From positions 1,105,336 through 1,169,335 of the forward strand of contig NZ_JAJTUT010000001.1 in NCBI RefSeq assembly GCF_022399565.1: a DNA stretch of 64,000 bases, written 5' to 3'. The position numbers were made by a program, and so were the translations under genes. Below, piece after piece: positions 17,851-25,999 of the stretch (position 1 is its first letter; every line of letters begins with the position of its first letter). This DNA comes from Flavobacterium algicola. Lineage in GTDB: Bacteria; Bacteroidota; Bacteroidia; Flavobacteriales; Flavobacteriaceae. The notes beneath the pieces were generated by a model. It ran no database searches. It had not been told where the DNA came from and worked only from the letters and a program-made list of their open reading frames with translations.

Positions 17851-18630
17851 TTATTTACCTTTAATTTGTTTCAAAGCCGATTTGATTCCACGAATTAACG
17901 ATGAGCTAAAACCATGAGATTCCATTTCACTTAACCCAGCAATGGTGCAACCCTGCGGTGTTGTTACGCGGTCAATTAATTGTTCTGGATGTACTTGTTC
18001 TTGCATAAGCATCTCGGCAGCTCCTTTTACAGTTTGTGCAGAAATAGCTAAAGATGTTTTCCAGTCAAATCCAATTTCGATTCCGGCTTGCATTGAAGCG
18101 CGCATATAGCGCAAGGCAAATGCGGTACCAGATGCTGCCAATACAGTAGCTGCGTCCATTAATTTCTCATCTATAACAGGAGCTGTCCCTATTTCTTGAA
18201 ATAAGGTCACAAGTTGCTGACCGTAGCTTGCTTTATCTTCTTGGAAAGAGATACATGTGGCCGACTCACCAAATTGAGCTGCAATATTTGGCATTACACG
18301 AATGGCGTGGTGCTCGGCGCCAATTTTACTTTGAAGCTTTTCTATAGAAAGACCACTCACGGCCGAAGCTATAATTTTATTGGACAAAGTAGGAAGAATT
18401 TCTGCCAATACTAAGTCAACTTGATATGGCTTTATCGTTAATAGAATAACTTCTGCTTCCTGAATATTGTGATTATTATTTGAAGACACTGTAATGCCTA
18501 ATTCCTCAAGATATTTTATATTGACAACATTACGACGTGTGACTGTCACATTGTGTCCCTGAGTAAACTTAGCAATTCCTACAGCAACTGAAACACCAAG
18601 GTTTCCTCCTCCAATGATATGTATTTTCAT
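17851..18630 (-). CDS. proC: pyrroline-5-carboxylate reductase
   Basis: Reduces pyrroline-5-carboxylate to proline with NADPH, the last step of proline synthesis; cytoplasmic. The 259 residues show the N-terminal Rossmann motif IIGGGNLG (about 4-11), ILLTIKPYQ, the SAVSGLSIEKL segment, RVMPNIAAQFGES, and the C-terminal signature TTPQGCTIAGL used for substrate binding. Length is at the short end of the normal range (260-275). It is followed on the minus strand by repeat copy A. No proA or proB neighbour is present, as is common when proC stands alone. Confidence 0.93.
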   Translation of the reverse strand: MKIHIIGGGNLGVSVAVGIAKFTQGHNVTVTRRNVVNIKYLEELGITVSSNNNHNIQEAEVILLTIKPYQVDLVLAEILPTLSNKIIASAVSGLSIEKLQSKIGAEHHAIRVMPNIAAQFGESATCISFQEDKASYGQQLVTLFQEIGTAPVIDEKLMDAATVLAASGTAFALRYMRASMQAGIEIGFDWKTSLAISAQTVKGAAEMLMQEQVHPEQLIDRVTTPQGCTIAGLSEMESHGFSSSLIRGIKSALKQIKGK

Positions 18631-18690
18631 TTTTTTATATTTTTTCGAATCATATACTAGTAGATATGAAACGTATTTTTTATTGTATTA

Positions 18691-20043
18691 TTAAAACCCA
18701 AGAATGAATCTCGCAATAGAAAAGTAAATTAAAATTCCGCAAATATCATTACTCGTTGTTATAAAAGGACCAGTTGCCAAAGCAGGATCAACTCCGAACT
18801 TATCCAACATTAACGGTACGAAAGTACCAATCAAGGATGCGATAATAATTACAGAAATTAATGCACTACAAACTACAAATCCAATAATTAGGGGTTCGTC
18901 TAACAGAAAGTAACTCCCCAAGAAAAGGATTACCGCTAGAATAGCACCATTTAATAAACTCAACGAAATTTCTTTTATAAGTCGATTGAACAATGAACCA
19001 CTCAAAGTATCATTTGCCAAACCTTGTACAATTATTGCTGACGATTGGACTCCTACATTCCCGGCCATTGCCGCAATAAGTGGCGTGAAGAAAAATAATT
19101 TTCCGTGTTCTAGCATAGCGCCTTCAAACAACCCAAGTACTCTTACCGTGATAAAACCACCTAAAAGAGCCAGTACCAACCAAGGCAAACGTGCTTTGGT
19201 CAATTCTAGAATACTATCATCTGCCTCTACATCTTTGGAGATACCTGCTGCCAACTGGTAATCTTTGTCGGCCTCCTCACGAATTACATCAATAATATCA
19301 TCGATTGTGATGCGTCCTACCAGTCTGCCCATAGCATCAACCACAGGAATTGCTTCTAAATCATACTTCTGCATGATACGTGCAACCTCAACATCTTCTG
19401 CATCAACACTTACCGAGGTTACATTGTTGATATAAATTTCAGAAATCTGTGCTTTTGTAGAGGTAACCAATAAATCTTTTAAGGATAAACGACCTTTAAG
19501 ACGATTTTCATCATCGACTACGTATATTGAGTGTACACGAGAAACATTTTCTGCTTGAGCACGCATTTCTTTAACACAAGTTAAGACATTCCAATTCTCA
19601 TTTACCTTTACAAGCTCCTTACCCATGAGTCCACCAGCGGTGTCTTCATCGTAACGAAGCAAGTCGATGATATCTTTGGCATGCTCAATGTCATCAAGCT
19701 CTGAGATAACCTCTTCTTTCTTGGATTGTGATAATTCAGCAATAATATCTGCCGCATCATCGGTATCCAACTCATCTAACTCTTCGGCTATTTCCTTTGC
19801 CGAAAGTCGACTTAATATATTTTCACGCAAATCATCTTCTAATTCTAGAAGAATCTCTGCTGTTTTTTCTGAATCTAATACCTTAAAAATATACGTAGCC
19901 TCATCAAAATCCAGTTCGTCTAATATTTCGGCTATATCAGCATGGTGCATGTCATTCAACAAAAATTCTAATTCTTTGTCGTTTTTAGCTACAATATGCT
20001 TCTCTAGTTCGAGAATTAACTCTTTACTGATTTTGAATTCCAT
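18691..20043 (-). CDS. mgtE: magnesium transporter MgtE
   Basis: A 450-residue inner-membrane Mg2+ channel. Its N-terminal superhelical domain (about 15-130, with repeats like [18 protein letters not shown]) and two CBS domains (about 135-255; [28 protein letters not shown]) form the cytosolic Mg2+ sensor. Five membrane helices follow (about 285-450) with the pore motif [11 protein letters not shown] and the closing [12 protein letters not shown]. The start codon overlaps the 3' end of rsmA by 20 bases, so the two are translationally coupled and co-transcribed. Control is expected to be by Mg2+ binding in the sensor rather than by a visible DNA site. Confidence 0.95.
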   Translation of the reverse strand: MEFKISKELILELEKHIVAKNDKELEFLLNDMHHADIAEILDELDFDEATYIFKVLDSEKTAEILLELEDDLRENILSRLSAKEIAEELDELDTDDAADIIAELSQSKKEEVISELDDIEHAKDIIDLLRYDEDTAGGLMGKELVKVNENWNVLTCVKEMRAQAENVSRVHSIYVVDDENRLKGRLSLKDLLVTSTKAQISEIYINNVTSVSVDAEDVEVARIMQKYDLEAIPVVDAMGRLVGRITIDDIIDVIREEADKDYQLAAGISKDVEADDSILELTKARLPWLVLALLGGFITVRVLGLFEGAMLEHGKLFFFTPLIAAMAGNVGVQSSAIIVQGLANDTLSGSLFNRLIKEISLSLLNGAILAVILFLGSYFLLDEPLIIGFVVCSALISVIIIASLIGTFVPLMLDKFGVDPALATGPFITTSNDICGILIYFSIARFILGF

Positions 20044-20812
20044 CGGCTTCTATTTTTTGGGTCAATTCTAAAAATTGGGCTACATTTAATTGTTCTGGTC
20101 GAAGGTTAAAAACTTCATCTTCCCGCAGTACATCAGACAAATTTAGGGTTTTTAAACTGTTGCGCAAAGTCTTTCTACGTTGCTGAAAGGCAGTTTTCAC
20201 TACAGTAAAAAATAGTTTTTGACTACAGGGTAAACTAAAGTCTTTTTTACGTCGTAAACGCAAAACACCCGATTTTACTTTGGGCGGCGGATTGAATACA
20301 TTTTCATCTACTGTAAACAAATATTCGGCATCATAAAACGCTTGAACCAAAACAGATAAAATACCATATGCCTTTGTTCCTTTCTTCTCACAAATACGTT
20401 CTGCTACTTCTTTTTGAAACATGCCTGAAAACTCGGGTATTTGCTCCTTGTACTCTAACATTCTAAAAACAATCTGAGTCGAAATGTTGTACGGGAAATT
20501 ACCGATTATGGCGAACTGCTTACCTGCAAAAATCTCGTTGATATCGTACTTCAGGAAATCTTTTGAAATTATTTTATTTTCTAATTTTGGATAATTTGCG
20601 TCTAGATATTCCACTGATTCGTTATCAATTTCGACCACATAGGTTGTCACTGGTTTCTCTAACAAATATTTTGTTAGCACTCCCATTCCAGGACCTATTT
20701 CCAAGACATCATCGTATCCTTCTAGATTTAGAGTATCTGCGATCGCTTTGGCTATACTTTCATCTTTTAAGAAATGCTGTCCTAGATGTTTTTTTGCTTT
20801 TACTTTTTCCAT
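20024..20812 (-). CDS. rsmA: 16S rRNA (adenine-N6,N6)-dimethyltransferase
   Basis: Dimethylates the two adjacent adenines in the helix 45 loop of 16S rRNA during small-subunit assembly. Visible motifs are KKHLGQHFL near the N-terminus, the SAM-binding [10 protein letters not shown], and NFPYNIS (the NLPY catalytic motif). I start at ATG 20812 ([15 protein letters not shown], 262 residues); an in-frame GTG at 20836 would add eight lysine-rich residues and looks less likely. Its last 20 bases overlap the mgtE start, indicating an rsmA-mgtE unit. Confidence 0.95.
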   Translation of the reverse strand: MEKVKAKKHLGQHFLKDESIAKAIADTLNLEGYDDVLEIGPGMGVLTKYLLEKPVTTYVVEIDNESVEYLDANYPKLENKIISKDFLKYDINEIFAGKQFAIIGNFPYNISTQIVFRMLEYKEQIPEFSGMFQKEVAERICEKKGTKAYGILSVLVQAFYDAEYLFTVDENVFNPPPKVKSGVLRLRRKKDFSLPCSQKLFFTVVKTAFQQRRKTLRNSLKTLNLSDVLREDEVFNLRPEQLNVAQFLELTQKIEADGIQNQ

Positions 20813-20922
20813 TTTCTGCTTGTCTTTTTTTGCCACAAAATTCTAGGGCATACATTTTTTCTTACTAGACGACTTGCCCATAAGATATTACAACATTATT
20901 TGTCATTAATAACAATCACTTT

Positions 20923-21234
20923 TTAATGCTCTGAAATAACTTGTAATTCGGTACGGAAGATTAGCATCTTATCCCCAAAGAGTTTTTGTCCCTCTTCTTG
21001 AAAAGTACCCGCGTTTTCTAAATAATATTTTTCTAACGTTTCTTTACTGTCTGTGGTGTACTGAGTAGAGTAGGTTACTCCGCCCATTTCTTCTTCAACC
21101 AAGACACGTACTAAGCGTGCCGAAACAAATTTACCCGTTGCAATCATTTCTGGAATGTGTTTGTGTTGCATCCAGATCATCCATTGGTCGTGTAGGCTTT
21201 CGTGTATGTTGGTGGTAACGTTATATATTATCAT
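20923..21234 (-). CDS. DUF4286 family protein
   Basis: A 103-residue cytoplasmic protein that I recognise as DUF4286, a small Bacteroidota family of unknown function with a predicted ferredoxin-like (dimeric alpha/beta barrel) fold. It opens MIIYNVTTNIHESLHDQWM and contains KHIPEMIATGKFVSARLVRV and TYSTQY, typical of the family. There is no signal peptide and no catalytic motif I can name. It lies 48 bases downstream of the TPR gene and upstream of rsmA on the same strand, in the order serS-TPR-DUF4286-rsmA-mgtE. Confidence 0.8.
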   Translation of the reverse strand: MIIYNVTTNIHESLHDQWMIWMQHKHIPEMIATGKFVSARLVRVLVEEEMGGVTYSTQYTTDSKETLEKYYLENAGTFQEEGQKLFGDKMLIFRTELQVISEH

Positions 21235-21282
21235 GTTTTTATTAAAATTATAAATTACTGTTTCTTTTTTAAAACTTAAATT

Positions 21283-23061
21283 TTAGAGATTTGTATCTCC
21301 CCTTAAAATTCTAAAACTTTTTCTAGACTCTACAAAATAGATACTATCTTGATGTCCAAAAAGTACTTTCTCGTACAACTGTTTTGCTTTCTCGGTATCT
21401 TTTAATTTTTTATTATAGATCTCAGCCGAGAAATATAATGCTTCATCTATATAAATTCCATCACTGTGTTTATCTATTATTTGTTGATACTGAGATAAAG
21501 CCTGTTGGAAATCACCTAATTTCTCAAAGACTTTTCCTAATCTTAATAAAGCGACACTCTCAATTTCATTGTCCTTATAGTTTTGTAAAAGTGACTTAAA
21601 TTGAATAATGGCCTCATCGTTTCGGTTTTGATATAATAGATAATCTCCTTTTGCAAATTCTTTTAATGCCGTTTGGGTCGAATCTGCTACAGTATTATCA
21701 TTAATTAACAAATAATATTCCAAAGCATCATTTGCAATCAATTGTGTACTTGCCGATTTTAATTCTTTGAACTGCTTCAATGCCCATGAAAAATCTGCTT
21801 TGAAATAACTCGTTTTGGCCGCTTTCAAACTTGCCTCATGTGCAACTGCATCATTTTTTAAATCCAATTCGATTTGAGAATAATACAAGAGTGCTTGGTT
21901 GAATTTTTCTTCGAAAAGTAAAATATCTGCAAGTTCCATCTTGACCTGCGCTTTCTGATATTCATTCAATCGTAAATCCATAGCCTTTTTGACGATCACT
22001 TTGGCTTCTTCTGGTTTTTTCAAATTAAACGCTACAAAATGTGCTTGCAGTAACTGCAAAGATAAACTAAAAGGCGTTATTTCAAATTCTTTAAGTAGTG
22101 CTTCTAGTTCAATCTCGATAAGCGTATAGTCACTCGGTAGCGCTTTATCGATTTTCATTTGAATTAAATAGGTATTGGCCTGTATTAATAACTCTAAATC
22201 TTTAGAGTTTTCCAAGACAAAACTGAGTATTGTTTTTGCCGTTTCAGTATCTTCTTCTTCAATACTAGTCTGTGCCAGATTAATGATATTTGACAACGAA
22301 ATCGGATTGCGCTTGTAAACTGCTTTTTCCTGAATAAAAGCTTTCGAAAATTCTTTTTGCTGTACATAGAACCAGCTTAAAAAGTGGTTCCAAAATACAT
22401 CTTGATTTTTTTGAACTCGAACAATTAATGCCTTACGCAATAAATCAGAAAACGTCTCGTCACTTTCGCCTGTCATGTATCTAGACATTTGATTCTGAAT
22501 TAAAACAGCATTTTGAGGATTTACATAGGCTTCTTCCAAGAAAGTATCGACCATTTTCTCCATATTTCCCAACTGCCCATAGAGCAAACCTTTTTGATAA
22601 TTGAAGGTGAGATTTGGCATTTTTAATTCTGCGGCTTCGTACGATTTTAAAGCATAGTCTAGTAAAACTTTTTTCTCAAAAGTTGCCGCAACGCCATAAA
22701 CATCATATGCATTAACACTTATTCGATTAATTGCTTGATCGTAGTAAATTTTGGCTTTGGTAGAATTGTTTTGTAGTTGATAATTGTAGCCCAATTCAAC
22801 CAATACTGGAGCTTGTTTGTACCTGCTAAGCTGTGTATTGATTTCTTTTTCGGCAACATCAAATTGCTGTAATTGCTGGAGGCATTCAATAGTTCTGATG
22901 AAATACTGAAGATTTTGAGGAACTGATTCTAATAATTCTTGGTAACTAATTTTTGCTTTTTCGAAATCTCCTTTATCGTAGTAATATTGCGCTAATTGTT
23001 CATTCTGAGAGAAACTAACCAACGAGCATAATAAAGCGATAAATAGGTAGCCCTTTTTCAT
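21283..23061 (-). CDS. exported tetratricopeptide repeat protein
   Basis: A 592-residue protein with a Sec signal peptide (GYLFIALLCSLVSFSQ) and TPR-like helical repeats through most of its length, for example QYYYDKGDFEKAKISYQELL near the start and two clear units near the end (LGKVFEKLGDFQQALSQYQQ; ALYFSAEIYNKKLKDTEKAK). It is predicted to be periplasmic or outer-membrane associated and to act as a protein-protein scaffold; the partner is unknown. No enzymatic motif is seen. It follows serS on the same strand after a 127-base gap that holds a long hairpin. Confidence 0.8.
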   Translation of the reverse strand: MKKGYLFIALLCSLVSFSQNEQLAQYYYDKGDFEKAKISYQELLESVPQNLQYFIRTIECLQQLQQFDVAEKEINTQLSRYKQAPVLVELGYNYQLQNNSTKAKIYYDQAINRISVNAYDVYGVAATFEKKVLLDYALKSYEAAELKMPNLTFNYQKGLLYGQLGNMEKMVDTFLEEAYVNPQNAVLIQNQMSRYMTGESDETFSDLLRKALIVRVQKNQDVFWNHFLSWFYVQQKEFSKAFIQEKAVYKRNPISLSNIINLAQTSIEEEDTETAKTILSFVLENSKDLELLIQANTYLIQMKIDKALPSDYTLIEIELEALLKEFEITPFSLSLQLLQAHFVAFNLKKPEEAKVIVKKAMDLRLNEYQKAQVKMELADILLFEEKFNQALLYYSQIELDLKNDAVAHEASLKAAKTSYFKADFSWALKQFKELKSASTQLIANDALEYYLLINDNTVADSTQTALKEFAKGDYLLYQNRNDEAIIQFKSLLQNYKDNEIESVALLRLGKVFEKLGDFQQALSQYQQIIDKHSDGIYIDEALYFSAEIYNKKLKDTEKAKQLYEKVLFGHQDSIYFVESRKSFRILRGDTNL

Positions 23062-23106
23062 ATCCTGAAAAGGTTTTTAATTTTAGAATTAAAAATTTCT
23101 TTTTAT

Positions 23107-23157
23107 ACCATTAAGAGATGAAGATTGTGGTATAACACCTCTTCACCTCTCAATGGT
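23107..23157 (-). terminator. long hairpin after serS
   Basis: ACCATTAAGAGATGAAG (23107-23123) pairs with CTTCACCTCTCAATGGT (23141-23157), 17 positions with two G-U-compatible differences. On the minus strand it is 31 bases past the serS stop and is followed by an AT-rich tail, so it probably terminates or attenuates transcription into the TPR gene. Confidence 0.55.
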
Positions 23158-23188
23158 TAAAACTTATATTTGCTAGTGATATTACAAA

Positions 23189-24460
23189 CTAATTTATAAT
23201 ATCAAATCCACAGTAAGGGCGCAATACTTCTGGAATAACAATTCCGTCAGCTGTTTGATAATTTTCAAGTATACCTGCAAGTACTCTAGGCAAAGCCAAT
23301 GAACTTCCATTTAAAGTATGTGCCAATTGGTTTTTACCATCCTTATCTTTAAAACGTAATTTCAAACGATTCGCTTGAAAAGTTTCAAAATTTGAAACAG
23401 ACGAAATTTCTAACCAACGATCCTGCGCTGTTGAGAATACTTCAAAATCATAAGTCAAAGCAGACGCAAACCCCATGTCACCACCACACAGGCGAAGAAT
23501 ACGGTAAGGCAACTTTAGCTCGTTCAATATCCCTTTGATATGCTCTACCATTCCGTCAAGAGCTTCGTATGATTTTTCAGGATGTTCAACACGTACAATT
23601 TCGACTTTATCAAATTGGTGCAAGCGATTTAAACCACGTACATGTGCTCCATACGAACCAGCTTCACGACGGAAGCAAGGAGTGTAAGCAGTAGTAAGTA
23701 CAGGTAATTCTGCTTCACTCAAAATCACATCTCTAAACAGATTGGTTACAGGAACCTCTGCTGTTGGAATTAAGTATAAATCATCTGTAGCATCATGGTA
23801 CATTTGACCTTCCTTGTCTGGCAACTGTCCTGTTCCATAAGCTGAAGCTTCGTTTACCAAATGAGGGACTTGTACTTCATTATATCCCGCAGCTGTATTT
23901 TTATCCAAAAAATAATTGATTAAAGCACGCTGCAAACGAGCGCCTTTTCCTTTGTAAACTGGAAATCCAGCACCTGTAATTTTATTCCCTAATTCAAAAT
24001 CAATAATATCGTATTTTTTTACCAACTCCCAATGTGGTTGTGCCCCATCATGTAATACTGGAACTTCTCCGGCTTCAAAAATATTTAAATTTTCTTCGGG
24101 TGTTTTTCCAACTGGAACTATGTCAGCAGGAAGATTTGGAAGTGTATATAATTTTTCGGTCAGTTCGGCTGCCAAAGCATCTACTACTTCTGCTAATTCT
24201 TTACTTTTTTCTTTAAGAGAAACTGTTTTTTCTTTCAGAATGGCTGCTTTCGCTTTCTCTCCACTCTTCATCAATCCGCCAATGTCTTTGGATAATTTAT
24301 TAGATTCGGATAAGATGTTGTCCATTTCAACTTGTGTGGCGCGACGTTTTTCGTCTAGTGCTACTACCTCTTCTACCACAGTTTTGGCATCCATATTCTT
24401 TTTTGCCAAAGCTTGGATTACTGTCTCCTGATTCTCTCTAATAAATGCAATTTGTAACAT
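23189..24460 (-). CDS. serS: seryl-tRNA synthetase
   Basis: Charges tRNA-Ser (and tRNA-Sec where present) with serine. The 423 residues show the N-terminal long antiparallel coiled coil that grips the tRNA (about 28-105), followed by the class II catalytic core: TAEVPVTNLFRD, motif 2 as CFRREAGSYG, and motif 3 in the NGSSLALPRVLAGILENYQ stretch, with SSVSNFETFQANRLKLRF before it. Length and start MLQIAFIREN are standard. It is the first gene of the serS-to-mgtE run. Confidence 0.97.
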   Translation of the reverse strand: MLQIAFIRENQETVIQALAKKNMDAKTVVEEVVALDEKRRATQVEMDNILSESNKLSKDIGGLMKSGEKAKAAILKEKTVSLKEKSKELAEVVDALAAELTEKLYTLPNLPADIVPVGKTPEENLNIFEAGEVPVLHDGAQPHWELVKKYDIIDFELGNKITGAGFPVYKGKGARLQRALINYFLDKNTAAGYNEVQVPHLVNEASAYGTGQLPDKEGQMYHDATDDLYLIPTAEVPVTNLFRDVILSEAELPVLTTAYTPCFRREAGSYGAHVRGLNRLHQFDKVEIVRVEHPEKSYEALDGMVEHIKGILNELKLPYRILRLCGGDMGFASALTYDFEVFSTAQDRWLEISSVSNFETFQANRLKLRFKDKDGKNQLAHTLNGSSLALPRVLAGILENYQTADGIVIPEVLRPYCGFDIIN

Positions 24461-24574
24461 AGTTTAATTTTTATAACTCTAGTTGTTCTTTTGATAAAGT
24501 AAGCAAATTTAAGGAAATGTTTCATATAAAAAGGGACAAACTCAAAAACTTAAATCATTGTTTTGCAAACAAAA

Positions 24575-24600
24575 AAAGACCGCCTCGAGAGACGGTCTTT
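24575..24600 (-). terminator. terminator after the 394-residue secreted protein gene
   Basis: AAAGACCG (24575-24582) pairs with CGGTCTTT (24593-24600) and the pairing can extend outward through A-rich and T-rich flanks. It lies 24 bases beyond the minus-strand stop at 24624 and marks the end of the alginate locus. Confidence 0.8.
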
Positions 24601-24623
24601 TGTTTGTTACATAGCAATTATAA

Positions 24624-25808
24624 CTAGTCGATAACAATCTTTCGTGTACTTGTTTTTCCTGCTTCCGTAATTTTCATCACATAAGTTCCTTTTTTAATTG
24701 TAGAAACATCTAGCAAACCTGAAGTTACATCTTTTGAAAGTACTTGGACGCCTAAGATACTGTAGATAGTCACCTTCTTTACTTCCCCACTATCACTATT
24801 TATAAAGATTTTTCCGCTAGTTACTGGATTTGGATAAACACTTAATCCTTTGATATCGTTTTGTGCAACTGCCAAATTAGCCGCAGTCTTTACTTTCAAA
24901 TTATCCAAGTACATACCATTTGTACCATTGTAATTAAAATACATCATCATATTTGTGTTGGTCGCAGTTGTATAACTTGCTTCAACAGCAGAAGCAGGAC
25001 TAGATACAACAAAATTATTTGCTGTAGTTGATTCGGGATCAACATAAGAAGTTGACAAATCTTGTCTTACCTTAAGAGTCCACGTATCATTAGTCGGCGC
25101 ATAAGTCACCACTACAGAAATAGCATTGCTCCCGATAGTAATTCCATTTACCTTAAGTATTGTGGAAAAAGTCCCGTTATTAATTCCACCAGTAAATACA
25201 CCTAAGGCGACACTATTTGTAGTTCCTCCATCTTGACCAGAGAAAATAACTGCATAGCCATTTCCAGCATCTGATATAGGCGCATTTGCTACAGCATCAG
25301 TAGCTAAAATCAAACCTCCACATATTCCTGAAGCAGGAGTTAAAGCAGTTGCTAATTGTGTCAATTGAGCCCCCCTATTAATACGCATATTATAAGACCA
25401 AGTAAGAACATTGCTATTATTCTTTAAAATGGGATTAAAACCAGAAATAAAGCTACTCATAGGGACAGCAATCGTTGTTGCCGCTTTACTATCTGCCGCT
25501 GAACTTCCTTGTACACTTAAATTTGTAGCATAGGTTGCAGATGCGGAAGTATAAATACAGTTCAAACCACTAGTTCCATTTCCTGAACTTAAATTCCAAC
25601 CACTGGCAGAACTATTATAACCTGTGTAAGTATAAAGACCGGAAGAAACACTACTTGAAGGTGAGGAGGCAGCAAAAGGTTTATTTAGTGTAGCATCAGG
25701 AGAGGGAAATGATGCAGGGTCAAAATTGTCAAAAAACAGTGTTGTTTGACAAAAAGAGCTAGCTGCAGTAAGAGTCAATGCAGCAATTAAAAGTAGTTTT
25801 GTTTTCAT
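24624..25808 (-). CDS. unknown T9SS-exported protein of the alginate regulon
   Basis: A 394-residue protein I do not recognise. It has a Sec signal peptide (KLLLIAALTLTAASSFCQ), about 280 residues of Ser/Thr/Asn-rich beta sequence with a concanavalin-like feel (SWYNMRI-like NVLTWSYNMRI, GLYTYTGYNSSASGW, MMMYFNYNGTNGMYLDNLKV), and a type A T9SS sorting domain (about 315-394; GLSVYPNPVTSGKIFI, VTIYSILGVQVLSK, TYVMKITEAGKTSTRKIV). No lyase or SusE-like motif is visible. Its promoter carries the same operator as the alginate lyases (25846-25876), so it is probably made with them; a glycan-binding role at the cell surface is an inference. It is a single-gene unit with its own terminator. Confidence 0.75.
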   Translation of the reverse strand: MKTKLLLIAALTLTAASSFCQTTLFFDNFDPASFPSPDATLNKPFAASSPSSSVSSGLYTYTGYNSSASGWNLSSGNGTSGLNCIYTSASATYATNLSVQGSSAADSKAATTIAVPMSSFISGFNPILKNNSNVLTWSYNMRINRGAQLTQLATALTPASGICGGLILATDAVANAPISDAGNGYAVIFSGQDGGTTNSVALGVFTGGINNGTFSTILKVNGITIGSNAISVVVTYAPTNDTWTLKVRQDLSTSYVDPESTTANNFVVSSPASAVEASYTTATNTNMMMYFNYNGTNGMYLDNLKVKTAANLAVAQNDIKGLSVYPNPVTSGKIFINSDSGEVKKVTIYSILGVQVLSKDVTSGLLDVSTIKKGTYVMKITEAGKTSTRKIVID

Positions 25809-25845
25809 AAAATGTAATTTAAAGTTAGTTATAGTATGTTTTTAA

Positions 25846-25876
25846 ACTGGTTACCCAGTTTGATTTACCAAATATA
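25846..25876 (-). promoter_or_regulatory. promoter-operator 1 of the alginate regulon
   Basis: On the plus strand ACTGGTTACCCAGT (palindrome, 25846-25859) is followed by TTGATTTACCAAATATA. Read in the gene direction the right end is TATATTTG, a -7 box (25869-25876), with the operator directly after it. The secreted-protein ATG is about 60 bases downstream. Confidence 0.75.
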
Positions 25877-25899
25877 TATGTTTTATTTAACAATAAAAA

Positions 25900-25942
25900 A
25901 ACGTATCTGTTATTTTTTATAATAAAAAAGGACAGATACGTT
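25900..25942 (-). terminator. terminator after PL6 gene
   Basis: AACGTATCTGT (25900-25910) pairs with ACAGATACGTT (25932-25942), with further A/T pairing inside; minus-strand T tract follows. It separates the PL6 gene from the downstream secreted-protein gene. Confidence 0.8.
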
Positions 25943-25999
25943 AAAAAATTTACATTCTGTATTGATAAATCACCATACAATTGTTAAAAAGAGTCGACA

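Noticed and set aside
20813..20836. A GTG start giving RsmA eight more residues.
   Set aside because: The ATG at 20812 gives the usual family start; the extension is only lysine-rich filler.
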